A stretch of 64,000 bases of DNA from Hyperoodon ampullatus (taxonomy: Eukaryota; Chordata; Mammalia; Artiodactyla; Ziphiidae): the NCBI GenBank assembly GCA_949752795.1, contig OX457058.1:36954587-37018586 (forward strand). Reading direction: 5' to 3'. The translations under genes and the position numbers were made by a program. The number at the start of each line of letters is the position of its first letter. Position 1 is the stretch's first letter. This document shows positions 47,044 through 58,564 of the stretch, one piece after another. The notes beneath the pieces are model-generated. The model saw only the letters and a list, made by a program, of their open reading frames with translations, was not told the origin of the DNA and did not search any database.

Positions 47044-47904
47044 GGTGTATCCGTTTTAAAAAGTTGGTCATTCTAGTGCATGTGTAGTGGTATCTCATGG
47101 TTTTAATTTGCATTTTCCTAATGACTTATGATGTTGAGCATCTTTGTGTATGCTTATTTGCCATTCTTATCTCTTCTTTGGAGAAATGTCTGTTTAAACC
47201 TTTTGCCCAGTTTTTAAATGGAGTTGTTCATTTTTTTATTATTGAGTTGTGAGAGTTCTTTATATATTTTGGATACCATTTCTTCATCAGATATGTATTT
47301 TGCAAATATTTTATCCCAGTCTGTGGCTTATCTTTTAATTTTCTTAAAGTTTTGAAGAGCAGAAGTTTTAAATTTTGATGAGGTCCAATTTATCAAATTT
47401 GTTCTTTTATGATTTGTGTCTTTTATGTTTTATCTAAGAATTCTTTGCTTAACTCAAGGTCACAAAGATTTTTTTTCCTTTGTTTTCTTCTAGAAGTTTT
47501 ATAGTTTTAGGTTTTATGCTTAGGTAATGTCAAGCTAAATTTTTTTTTATGTATTGCAAAGTATGGTTTGGAGGACCACTCTTTTTGCATATGGGTGTTG
47601 AATTGTTCCAGCATCATTTGTTGAGAAGACTTTCCTTTCCCTATTGAACTGCCATGGCACCTTTGTTGAAAATCAATTGACCATATATGTGTGAGTCTAT
47701 TTCTGGACTCTGTCTTCTGTTCCATTGGTCTCTATGCCTGTCATTTTGCTAATACCACACTGTTTTCATTGCTATACCTTTATAGGAAGGCTTGGAATCA
47801 GGTAGCAGGAATCCCTCAACTTTCTTTTTCGAAGTTGTTTTGCTTATTTTAGTTCCTTTGCTTATCCATAGTTTTTATCTAATTTACCATTTTAACCATT
47901 TTTA

Positions 47905-48490
47905 TTTTTATTTTTATTTTAAATCACAGTGCTTTGTTTTGGCTGCCTTGGGTCTTAGTTGTTGCATGCGGGATCTTCATTGAGGCATGCAGAATCTTTT
48001 TTTGTTGTTGCGGCACACGGTTTCTTTGTTGCAGTGCATGGGCTTCTCTCTCGTGGTGAGTGGATTTTCTCTTTCTAGTTGTGGTGCGTGGGCTCCATAG
48101 TTTGTGGCACACGGGCTGTCTCGTTGAGGTGCATGAGCTCAGTAGTTGTGGCGCACAGGCTTAGTTGCTCTGCGGCATGTGGGATCTTAGTTCCCCAACC
48201 AGGGATCGAACCTGCGTCCCCTGCATTGGAAGGCAGATTCTTTTTTTTTGGGGGGGGGTGTTACGCAGGCCTCTCACTGTTGTGGCCTCTCCCGCTGTGG
48301 AGCACAGGCTCCGGACATGCAGGCTCAGCGGCCATGGCTCATGGGCCCAGCCACTCCGCGGCACGTGGGATCTTCCCGGACCGGGGCACGAACCCGTGTC
48401 CCCTGCATTGGCAGGCGGACTCTCAACCACTGCACCACCAGGGAAGCCTGGAAGGCAGATTCTTTACCACTGGACCACCAGGGAAGTGCC
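47905..48490 (-). mobile_element. CHR SINE (older type) interrupted by CHR-1
   Basis: Outer copy in reverse ('ggctgccttgggtcttagtt' to 'ggaccaccagggaagtgccc'). It is broken at its 5' tRNA part by the insertion at 48244-48448. Confidence 0.87.
48244..48448 (-). mobile_element. CHR-1 SINE nested in an older CHR SINE
   Basis: The inner element ends 'ccaccagggaagcc'. The outer-SINE sequence 'tggaaggcagattcttt' is duplicated at 48227-48243 and 48449-48465. Its 3' end carries an odd G-run next to the T-run. Confidence 0.92.
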
Positions 48491-48747
48491 CTCCATAGAT
48501 TTCTAGACTCAGCTTTTTGACTTCTACAAAAAGTCGTGTTGGGATTTTAAGTGGGATTTCACTGAATCTGTAATCAGGTTGGGGAGAGCTGATGTTTTAA
48601 TACTGAGTTTTCTAATCCATGAACATGGAACAGAAGCAGAGATTTTTGATTCTAGTTAAGTTGCTTATAATTATTTATTTAAACACAGTCCACTTCCTTT
48701 CATGTTTATAGATAATTTTGGAGTTTACAGAATGTTTTCACAACTCT

Positions 48748-48751
<4 letters not shown>

Positions 48752-48786
<35 letters not shown>

Positions 48787-48992
48787 TGGTATGTGGGCCT
48801 CTCACTGTTGTGGCCTCTCCCGTTGCGGAGCACAGGCTCCGGACGCACAGGCTCCGGACGCACAGGCCCAGCGGCCATGGCTCACGGGCCCAGCCGCTCC
48901 GCGGCATGTGGGATCTTCCCAGACCGGGGCACGAACCCGTTTCCCCTGCATCGGCAGGCGGACTCTCAACCACTGCGCCACCAGGGAAGCCC
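48752..48992 (-). mobile_element. CHR-1 SINE with long poly(A) and internal repeat
   Basis: The ~34-base T-run plus 'tgtggtatgtgggcc' is the 3' end. The 14-bp duplication 'tcacaactcttatt' is at 48738-48751 and 48993-49006. Inside, 'ggctccggacgcaca' occurs twice in tandem (about 48835-48864). Confidence 0.94.
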
Positions 48993-49883
48993 TCACAACT
49001 CTTATTCTACTTGATCCTTAATACATTAGTTGGTAAGCATAGCACTGTATTAATATTGGCTAAAGACCAATTTTCTATCCTAATGGAGGATCTAAAAGTA
49101 CATTCTTTTCATCTAACCCATTGGGCCCTTACTCAGAGAACACAAACTTACCAGATGAGTAAACCAAAGTAAGCTTTTCAGGCTAATTTCTGATAATCCT
49201 TAGCAAGGGACAGGTCATTGGTCAGGGGTGGCTAGGGTTACAGCCCTCCTATTTCTAGGCAGGGCCTGGCGTGTGTACACTGAAGGCAGAGAGAGGAAGT
49301 GGGCATTATCTTCTTCTCTGAGGGCTAAGGCTGTCTCTTCTGGTTAGGGGAGGGCTTGCCGTTCTCCAGTGCATTGCAGCCTGCGTAACAGCAAGGGTGC
49401 CTGTTGGCTGTGCCACCTGATTGTCAGGCAGCTACAGAGAGAGGGACAGAGGGCATCTCTTTTTATAGTGCTATCTGGGTACAGTTGTAGCCTTTCACAT
49501 CCTTCACGTAACCCCCCTAGTTCTTTCAAATTATATCACTAAAAACTAATCACACTTTTTTACATTTCTGACTACTACATTTTTAAAAAATTGGGTCATC
49601 TTGTTTATAACTGAGAGTTTATAATTTAGGGAACAATCTGGTGGCCAAAGGGAGAAAGCCCTATTGCAAGCAGAAGGACTTGGCCAGATGCAAAATGGTG
49701 ATTTTTCTGAGACCCACCACCAATACAAGTGGGTATAGTGAGGCCCAGAGTTTGCATAGCAAGTATTGTTGGAGAAGCAGAACTTAAAAATCGAGTCTTT
49801 GACTCCTAGTTCAATTTTAATGGCTTTCCTTTGCTGAATTTCCTTTAAAAGTTTTATAAGATTCTTTAAAAAATGACTGGCAG

Positions 49884-50008
49884 GGAATTCCCTGACGGTC
49901 CAGTGGTTAGGACTCCACGCTTTCACTGCCGAGGGTGCGGGTTCAATCTCTGGTCAGGGAACTAAGATCCTGCAAGCTGCACAGCGCAGCCAAAAAAAAA
50001 AAAAACAC
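49884..50008 (+). mobile_element. Short CHR-type SINE
   Basis: 'ggaattccctgacggtccag', 'ttcactgccgagggtgcggg', 'gcgcagccaaaaaaa'. Short tRNA-like form. Possible aged duplication 'gactggcagg' / 'gagtggcaagg'. Confidence 0.85.
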
Positions 50009-50084
50009 GAGTGGCAAGGTACATTGGTTAAATTCAAACAAATGGAAAACAGAAGTAACAATATTAACCTCAAAATACTACTGT

Positions 50085-50190
50085 TAATAATAGCCAACAT
50101 TTGTTGAGTATGAGCTATGTGCCACACACTGCATTAAGCTCACTACATAGATTATTTAATTTTCACAAAAACCCATTGGGTATATGTATT
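50085..50190 (-). mobile_element. MIR fragment
   Basis: Reverse MIR start: 'gccaacatttgttgagtatg', 'gagctatgtgccacacactg'. Confidence 0.65.
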
Positions 50191-50494
50191 TGGTAATTGT
50201 CATAGCATTATTTGAGTTGTACATGATAAAATAACATAGCAACAAACTGCAAAAAGCAAAAACTAGTAAAATGAGGAGAATGTGACAGCACAATTGTAGA
50301 TTTTTAATTCACTATAACAGTTGAGTCAGTACTCAAAATATAGAGTGATATCATTAGCAAATGAGGATTACTATATACAAAATGCTTTTTTGATAAAAGT
50401 CCCTTTTATTTTCTACTCAATATAAAATATGTAAAATCAGATATTATATCATTTCTTCAGCCTTCTGCCAGTGAAGCCCTGGTCCTTGAAATAC

Positions 50495-51020
50495 TTTTTT
50501 ATAATTTTTGTTGAAATATAGTTGATTTACAATGTTATGTTACTTTCAGGTATACAGCAAAGTGATTCATTTACCCATATATAAATATATATATATATTC
50601 TTTTTTTACATTCTCTTCCCTTATGGGTTATTACAAGATATTGAGTATAGTTCCCTGTGCTCAAAAATTTTTTCTCTATAATTTTTTTCTCTAAAAAGGT
50701 AAGATAACCTTTTTTACACATTCATAGACAAATTTTAAAAACAACATTTTTTTTCCTGATTGTAAAAGTGATGCTTATTATAGAAAACAGGTAACATTCC
50801 TGTTCACATTTTGGCTGTTTTCTTTCAGTAGTTTTGTTGTGACTGTAAATATTTTTAACAAAATCAACATCATACTGCATGTATAGTTTTGTATCTTTTT
50901 GACGTCATGAACAGTTTCTTATGTTTAAATGGTCTTCAAAAACATTATTTCTAGTGATTTATGATATTCTATCACATGGATGCACCACAATTTATTGAAC
51001 TGCTCCCTTATTGTTGGACA
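50495..51020 (-). mobile_element. L1 3' end followed by LINE-like remnant
   Basis: 50495-50670 is an artiodactyl-type L1 3' end ('gttgatttacaatgttatgt', 'agtatagttccctgtgctc'). 50745-51020 is an older LINE-like remnant ('tggatgcaccacaatttatt'). Confidence 0.6.
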
Positions 51021-51539
51021 TTTGGGTTGTTTTCACTATTCATAGGATATATGTGTGTGTGTGTGTATGTGTTGTATGTATAAGTCGATCATATACTAGG
51101 CCAAAGAATTTCTCAGTAAGTTAAAAAATGTTCCACCGTGATAATCCCAAACACCTCCAATTTCTGTAGTCGAAGTGCATCTCTCAGAGCTCCTCCAGGC
51201 CCTTGTCCTCCTCATTGTGGGCTATGGGACCTGACAAGGGGGAAGAGGCAGAAGAAGCAGGTTTGGATGAAGGGTGGAGATCTGTGCACCCACCACACAG
51301 CGCAGGGAACACTCTGAGCTTCGAGGAGCTGAATTCCAAGAAGGTGAGAAGCTTATGTAGTGAAACAAGAGAGGCTGATTCTCACTGAATATCCTCGCAG
51401 ATTGTGCAGGGCAGAAAGATGAGATGATAGGGATCTGTCCATCTTGTACTTCTTTTTTCCTGAAGGAAGAGCTGAGGTTCCTGGATGCTACCTTGTCAGC
51501 TTGGAGTTAAATGACTGGCGGGTCTGCAGCCCATCCTCC

Positions 51540-51710
51540 TACTGAGCCTCCTCAGGCAAACCACGGAATTCTCTAAACTTCATCTGTGAATCATGATAAT
51601 GACAGTCACTTGATGGGGTTGTTATGAGCATCTAGTGAATGCAGAATAAAATGAAGAAGAGCTTTGCAAACTGTCAAGTGTGAAACAACCATCAGTTATT
51701 AACACAAATA
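51540..51710 (+). mobile_element. MIR fragment
   Basis: Diverged forward MIR ('aaacttcatctgtgaatcat', 'gatggggttgttatgagcat'). Confidence 0.5.
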
Positions 51711-51804
51711 GTGCTCAGGAACAATTTTGAAGTAGGAATTTTGTATTTATCACTTTCTACCTCTATTTTTCCTCTGCTCTTCCCGTTCTCCCCACCCCAC
51801 CGAG

Positions 51805-51970
51805 ACCTGTGCTGTCCAGTATGGTAGTCACGAGCCAGATTTGCATCTTTAATTAAGATGAAATAAAATTAGAGATTCAGTTTCTCGCTCACACTAGCCA
51901 CACTTCAGGTCTCAGTAGGCGCCACGTGGCAGGTGGCTGCTCCTGCGATTGGCCCTCTTTATGCTGTGCC
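51805..51970. mobile_element. hAT-Charlie-type fragment
   Basis: 'ctgtgctgtccagtatggta' to 'cgccacgtggcaggtggctg', the same group as 35530-35885. Confidence 0.6.
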
Positions 51971-52133
51971 CGAGTCCCCATTTAAGCACTGGGTTAAGGC
52001 TTCACCTGCCTCTAAAAACCCAGTGCTTTCAGATGATCTTCCCCTCCTTCCTTTCCTTCATCAGTCAGTGAGATTTTTGTGTCTTGGCTAAAGTGCTTGT
52101 TTGGATTACAAGAACAGTTTTCTGGGGGAATTC

Positions 52134-52237
52134 CCTGGCAGTCCAGTGGTTAGGACTCCATGCTTTCACTGCCGAGGGCCCGGGTTCAATCCCTGGTCCG
52201 GGAACTAAGATCCTACGAGCCACGCAGTGCAGCCAAA
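52134..52237 (+). mobile_element. Short CHR-type SINE
   Basis: 'ggaattccctggcagtccag' to 'cagtgcagccaaaaa'. Its A-tail has grown into the purine tract that follows. Confidence 0.87.
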
Positions 52238-52269
<32 letters not shown>

Positions 52270-52337
52270 GGAAGGAGAGAGAGAGGGAGGGAGGGAGGGA
52301 GGGAGAAAGGAAAGAAAGGAAGAAAGAAAGAAAAAGT
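52238..52337 (+). repeat. 100-bp pure purine tract
   Basis: (GAAA)n, (GA)n and (GGGA)n blocks with no pyrimidine for about 100 bases. It probably arose from the SINE tail by slippage. Open frames rich in K, E, R and G here are artefacts. Confidence 0.9.
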
Positions 52338-52364
52338 ATTCTGATTAAATTTCATATAAAAAAT

Positions 52365-53130
52365 TTTAGGATGGACCTAGAGATTATCATACTAAGTGAA
52401 GTAAGTCAGACGGAGAAAGAAAAATACCGTATGATATCACTTACATGTAGAATCAAAACTATGATACAAATGAACTTATTTACAAAACAGAAACAGACTC
52501 ACAGACTTAGAAAACAAACTTATGGTTACCAAAGGGGAGAGGGAGTGGGGAGGGGTAAATTAGGAGTTTGGGATTAGCAGATACAAACTACTATATATAA
52601 AATAGATAGGGACTTCCCTGGTGGTGCAGTGGTTAAGAATCCGCCTGCCAGTGCAAGGGACACGGGTTCGAGCCCTGGTCTGGGAAGATCCCACATGCCT
52701 CGGAGCAACTAAGCCCGTGCACCACAACTACTGAGCCTGTGCCCTAGAGCCTGTGAGCCACGACTGCTGAGCCCACGTGCCACAACTAAGGAAGCCCGCG
52801 TGCCTAGAGCCCATGCTCCGCAACAAGAGAAGCTGCTGCAACTAGAGAAAGCCCATGCGCAGCAACAAAGACCCAACGCAGCCAAGAAAAAAAAGATAAA
52901 TAAATAAATATTTTTTTAAAAAAAATAATAAAATAAAATAGATAAACAACAAGGTCCTACTGTATAGCACAGGGAACTATATTTAGTATCCTGTAATAAC
53001 CATAATGGAAAATAATATGAAAAAAATATACATGTGCACGTATGTATAACTGAATCACTTTGCTGTATACCAGAAACTAACACAACATTGTAAATCACTA
53101 TATTTCAATTAAAAAAATAAAAAATTTTAG
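52365..53130 (+). mobile_element. 5'-truncated L1 3' end split by a SINE
   Basis: Forward L1 3' sequence ('gtgaagtaagtcagacggag', 'gtatagcacagggaactata', 'aacacaacattgtaaatcac'), with poly(A) at ~53108-53125. Interrupted at 52609-52933. Confidence 0.8.
52609..52933 (+). mobile_element. CHR-2 SINE inside L1
   Basis: Forward copy. The perfect duplication 'taaaatagata' is at 52598-52608 and 52934-52944. Confidence 0.92.
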
Positions 53131-53685
53131 CTTCCACTTCACTACTCTGAAGCACATTTATCAATATTTCAAAAGAAGATGCCTGCAAAATCACATGTCT
53201 CCAGTTGGCAGAATTCCACACAATAAATGAGGGAAGTTAATCTGAAAGGCTGTGAAGAAGGGCTTATCCTTAAATTATTGGATGCATACACACCACACAC
53301 ACAAACACGTGTGTGTGTGAAAGCAGGTAGACATCTGAATCAGCATACTGACGCTGGGAGGGCTTTGTGTTCTCCTGTTCCTTACTTCCTCTAAGAGAGG
53401 ATTAACTACTCTTCTTTTTCACTTCTCATTAATTGATAGATAGATAATCAATAAATAAATTCAAAAATTTCTTGAGCACGTACTGTGGTGGCAGAAACAT
53501 ATTTCTGTATGAAGCAGAGGAAAGATGGAAATGAGTAAGTCGGCCCCTCCACAGAAGAAGATTGTGGCCCGGTTAGTCCTTGTTGAACACCCCTCAGCTG
53601 TGGTCCTGAAGTCTGGGCAGCCTGCATTTGGCCACTGCCCCCATGGAAGTAGGGCTGCTCTGCCTTAAGCCAAGAGTGGTCATGG

Positions 53686-55685
53686 TGAAGAAAAAGAAAT
53701 AAAAGGAATACAAATTGGAAAAGAAGTCAAACTGTCACTGTTTGCAGATGACATGATACTATACATAGAGAATCCTAAAGATGCCACCAGAAAACTACTA
53801 GAGCTAATCAATGAATTTGGTAAAGTTGCAGGATACAAAATTAATGCACAGAAATCTCTTGCATTCCTATACACTAACAATGAAAGATCAGAAAGAGAAA
53901 TTAAGGAAACAATCCCATTCATCATTGCAACAAAAAGAGTAAATTACCTAGGAATAAACCTACCTAAAGAGGTAAAAGACCTGTACTCAGAAAACTATGA
54001 GACACTGATGAAAGAAATTAAAGATGACACAAACAGTTGGAGCGATATACCATGTTCTTGGATTGGAAGAATCAATATTGCGAAAATGACTATACTACCC
54101 AAAGCAATCTACAGATTCAGTGCAATCACTATCAAATTACCAGTGGCATTTTTTACAGAACTAGAACAAAAAAATCTTAAAGTTTGTATGGAGACACAAA
54201 AGACCCCAAATAGCCAAAGCAGTACTGAGGGAAAAAAACAGAGCTGGAGGAATCAGACTCCTGACTTCAGACTATACTACAAAGCTACAGTAATCAAGAC
54301 AATATGATACTGGCATGAAAACACAGATATAGATCAATGGAACCGTATAGAAAGCCCAGAGATAAACCCACACACCTATGGTCAACTAATCTATGACAGA
54401 GGAGGCAAGGACATACAATGGAGAAAAGACAGTCTCTTCAATAAGTGCTGCTGGGAAAACTGGACAGCTACATGTAAAAGAATGAAATTAGAACACTCCC
54501 TAACACCATACACAAAAATAAACTCAAAATGGATTAGAGACCTAAATGTAAGACCAGACACTAGAAAACTCTTAGAGGAAAACATAGGCAGAACACTCTG
54601 ACATAAATCACAGCAAGATCTTTTTTGACTCACCTCCTAGAGTAATGGAGATAAAAACAAAAATAAACAAATGGGACCTAATGAAACTTAAAAGCTTTTG
54701 CAAAGCAAAGGAAACTACAATCAAGATGAAAAGACAACCCTCAGAATGGGAGAAAATATTTGCAAATGAATCAACGGACAAAGGATTAATCTCCAAAATA
54801 TATAAACAGCTCATACAGCTCAATATTAAAAAAAACAAGCAACCCAATCCAAAAATGGGCAGAAGACCTAAACAGACATTTCTCCAAAGAAGACATACCG
54901 ATGGCCAAGAAGCACATGAAAAGCTGCTCAACATCACTAATTATTGGAGAAATGCAAATCAAAACTACAATGAGGTATCACCTCACACCAGTTAGAATGG
55001 ATATCATCAGAAAATCTACAAACAGCGAATCCTGGAGAGGGTGTGGAGGGAAGGGAACCCTCTTGCACTGTTGGTGGGAATGTAAATTGATACAGCTACT
55101 ATGGAGAGCAGTGTGGAGGTTCCTTAAAAAACTAAAAATAGAATTACCATATGACCCAGCAATCCCACTACTGGGCATATACCCAGAGAAAACCATAATT
55201 CAGAAAGACACATGCACCCCAATGTTCATTGCAGCACTATTTACAATAGCCAGGTCATGGAAGCAACCTAAATGCCCATCGACAGATGAACGGATAAAGA
55301 ATATGTGGTATATATATACAATGGAATATTACTCAGCCATAAAAAAAATGAAATTGGGTCATTTGTAGAGATGTGGATGGATCTAGAGACTCATACAGAG
55401 TGAAGTAAGTCAGAAAGAGAAAAACAAATATCATATATTAACGCATATATGTGGAACCTAGGAAAATGGTACAGATGAACCAGTTTGCAGGGCAGAAATG
55501 GAGACACGGATGTAGAGAACAGACATATGGACACCAAGGGGGGAAAGTGGCGTGGTGGTGGTGATGGGGTGAATTGGGAGATTGGAATTGACCTATATAC
55601 ACTAATATGTATAAAATAGATAACTAATAAGAACCTGCTGTATAAAAAATAAATAAAATTCCAAAATTCCAAAAAAAAAAAAAAA
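53686..55685 (+). mobile_element. 5'-truncated young L1
   Basis: Forward L1 starting inside ORF2 just before the FADDMILY catalytic motif and ending in poly(A) at 55669-55687. Flanks 'aagagtggtcatgg' (53672-53685) and 'aagagtgatcctgg' (55686-55699) form a 14-bp duplication with two differences. Its ORF2 segment differs from the 41 kb copy at about four of 184 residues, so both come from closely related sources. Confidence 0.9.
53690..55368 (+). pseudogene. L1 ORF2 3' portion, broken
   Basis: Reverse transcriptase palm ([13 protein letters not shown]), thumb and C-terminal region with the cysteine motif (CWRGC…LLHCWWEC) at about 55045-55100. A TGA at 54305-54307 and later frame breaks interrupt it. 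Between about 54164 and 54270 the reading frame is shifted relative to known mammalian L1 ORF2 and then restored. The upstream endonuclease domain was never inserted. Confidence 0.88.
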
Positions 55686-55959
55686 AAGAGTGATCCTGGA
55701 ATCTCAGAGACCATCCCAAAATGGTTATGGCTTGGGTCACAGATGAAACAGTCTCCGCAGAGACGTCAGAACAGCCTCTTGTGCCATCTATTGGTCTTCA
55801 GAAATTCCGTCTATCTCTACCTTCAGCTCCCTCCCAGCTCCTCATATTTCCTGACCGTCTCTCCTCTAGTTCCCTCTCCTGGAATTTTGGCAGTGACCTG
55901 CAAGGTGAACTTGTCCTAAGCCTCTGCTTCCTCTGGGTACCACACAGGAGGAGGCTGTG

Positions 55960-56140
55960 GTGTGATGAGGAGTATGGCTTGGGTGTCCGGCTGACCTGGG
56001 CTTGAGTCCTGGCTCTATCACTCTTTTGATCTGTGATCCTGGGCTTTCCCTCAACCTCTCTAAGCGTTTTTTTGTTTGTTTTTTTTGGTATATAAAATAG
56101 GGATAATAATAATTATCCATAAGATAAACTGAGATAATAG
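55960..56140 (+). mobile_element. MIR SINE
   Basis: Forward MIR: 'ggcttgagtcctggctctat', 'ctcaacctctctaagcg', 'atagggataataataattat'. Confidence 0.8.
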
Positions 56141-56647
56141 GAGGCATGGAAGTACTGACCAAGGGATTTGGGAGCTGGAGTGAGTTAAGGGAACTAGGGT
56201 GTAAAGATAACTGACTCCTTCCCAAGCCACTAACTAAATTCTGTTTATGTATGCTCCTTCAGCAGAGTTTGTGGCTTTTGTGGCATAGTCATCTGCTCAA
56301 AACTTAAAAGTGAGAGGGAATTTTGTTCCCAGGGTCATAAATCTTAGCCAGCCCTGCTCTTTGGTACAGCATGGTCTCTGTCAGCCCCGAAACAATACCC
56401 TTTTATCCAAATACTATTAGGTATAATGAGATAGGGCAGTGACCTTGGGCTTATGCGTGAGATGTAGAAGCCCACATTTACTAATTATTTTAGCATGCGT
56501 TATTTCCAGGAAAGATTTTCACTGATTACTAATATCTATTTTATGTTATGTCTTAGTTTCTTTTTCAGCGAATGTTATTTTTCTGAATTTGTCCCTAAAC
56601 TCTATTTAGGAGTCTGTACCTCCCAAACTATGTGCACTTTACAACTG

Positions 56648-56650
<3 letters not shown>

Positions 56651-56682
<32 letters not shown>
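56651..56682 (+). repeat. Poly(T) run of about 32
   Basis: Long T-run without a recognisable SINE or L1 attached and without clear flanking duplication. It is either a bare microsatellite or the tail of a lost insertion. Confidence 0.9.
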
Positions 56683-56685
<3 letters not shown>

Positions 56686-57357
56686 GTCTATCTCTGTGCT
56701 TGATTTGCTCCCTGGTTTACCTTTGATTTTGACTTCCAATGAGATGTTCTTCTCTTCTGCCTAAGGAAACAGTGAGAAGCACAGAAAGTTAGGGGCTTAC
56801 TTAATAGTTTTGGAATGTGCATCTGTCCCAAAATAGGAACTGTGACCAAGAATATGGTTGTCGTATTTTTAATACAGATTTGAGTAGTACTTTTTTTCCC
56901 TTTTTATCTAACCATACGTGTTGAATAGAAAACTTAAGAGTGAAAGAGTAAAGTAGACAACTCATGAATCTCTAGTCATCCAGAATAAAGGCCTTTGATA
57001 TTATATAAGGGACAAGGGAACATTGACTCCACACACTGAATTAGGAACATCTGCATCCATGAGAACTTGAACAAGAGACCTGGAATATTGCCACTTTCAT
57101 TCTGCCTTTCACGTGCTCCTAAGTGTTCATGTAATGGAGGGTCAGAAATAGCGTGGATACTCCAAATAGTGCTTTAAAGACTGAACTGTATTACATCAAT
57201 TTAAATTTTTTATGCCAGAAAAGTAGGAAAAGATGGGAATTTCTCCTGAGAAGTCCATCTATTGGATAAAATCAGGGGTCTGTTGGAAAAGAAATACCAC
57301 GAGGACTGAAGTGCCAATGGACATTTTGCTTTAGAGTAAAAGCTTTAGCGCAACACA

Positions 57358-57600
57358 GAGGCTGCATAGTATGATGGCCAAAAGGTAGGACTGATTTCAA
57401 ATCCAGTCTCTGCCACTTTCCAGCCTGGTGACCTGGGACAAGTCACTTAACATCTCAGCCTTAGTTTCCTTACCTGTAAAGTGAGGATGGCAGTAATGCT
57501 GATATCAGAGTTTTGTTGTGAGGAATAAGTGAGTTAATATATATAACACTCTTAGAGCAGTGCCTGGCACAAGGTGAGCACATTGCACGTCTTTCCTCTT
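57358..57600 (+). mobile_element. MIR SINE, near full length
   Basis: 'gacaagtcacttaacatctc', 'tagtttccttacctgtaaag', 'gagcagtgcctggcacaagg'. This is the best preserved MIR in the window. Confidence 0.85.
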
Positions 57601-57724
57601 GTTATTGGTTTTGTTCCTACCCCCACCCCCATCCCGCCGCTACCACCACTCTAATTACTTCTACCAACTCGTCTGTGGCTACCTCTACGGCCATACTACC
57701 TCTCGGGCTTTGGCATCGGCTTGG

Positions 57725-57900
57725 GTTGAGTTCTAGCTCTGACTATTTAAGTCTAAAAGTCTCCGTGTCTGCATTTGTAAAATAGCAGTGTTAATAGTGT
57801 GCTTCCCAGGGTCCTGGTGAAGGTGACACCAGGATAGTGCGTGTGGGGCACTGTGCCCGTGCCTGGAGCCATCGGTGCTTGTTGCTGTCTTATCGTTACT
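57725..57900 (+). mobile_element. MIR SINE, diverged
   Basis: 'gagttctagctctgactatt', 'tctgcatttgtaaaatagca', then a CG-rich end. Weak but in correct MIR order. Confidence 0.55.
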
Positions 57901-58564
57901 GCGGTGTCTCGGAGCCAAGAGCGCTGGGCTCCGTGGTGAGTTGTGTCAAAAGCAATTTGTTCTTATTAATAAGCTGTCAGTGCTTGAGTATTATTTTTAA
58001 AAGGTAATTGGAACTAAGTCAAGGTTATCCCCACATAGCATTGCTTTTGGCTTCTGTATTGAGAAGTGGGCGAGCGCTTGGAGGGTGGGGACACCCCGGG
58101 TATACCTGCTGGAACATGGGTCCTGCATTTGAAAGTTGAGTGCTTTGTGTGAGGCAGAAAGCAAGCGCGAGAACCGCTGGCCCCGGGGTGCTGGCCTTTC
58201 TGCCATAGAGGGTACTGTTCACAGTCTTCCATGTTCATGGCAAACCTCTGTTTCTGTGCTTGTCAGACCAAAGCACCACCCTCCCCAAACCCAACCATTT
58301 TTATCCTGTCCAAGCATATGTAGGTACCAAAGAAATACTTGTTTTGACTCTTAAAATCACTTTCCTTATACATTAAACAGCTACTGTGACTTGCCCTGAC
58401 TTTACCCATTAATAAGTATCTACTAAGTGCCTGTTAAGAGAAAGCTATTACTGGGCTTATGAAGATAACTCAGAGAATGTCCGTTTAAGAAGCTTATAAT
58501 CAAGTTTGAGAGACAGGTTGTGTACACAGAACTGTAGCAGAAAAACATTGGCTCTAGTGTTCTT

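Larger units (their letters stand above)
45649..48700 (-). mobile_element. Old L1 fragment, right part of the split element
   Basis: Continues the L1M copy left at 38966 ('taagtgtatagttcagtagt', 'tggctattgtgaatgttgct', 'gatgttgagcatctttgtgt', 'catcatttgttgagaagact'). It is itself interrupted by SINEs at 46127-46415, 46669-47043 and about 47905-48490. Confidence 0.82.

Noticed and set aside
52227..52577. Lys/Glu/Arg-rich frame of 116 codons
   Set aside because: Product of the purine tract and the adjoining L1 3' UTR.
56651..56682. Poly(T) run as the tail of a hidden retrotransposon
   Set aside because: No SINE or L1 end joins it and no convincing flanking duplication was found.
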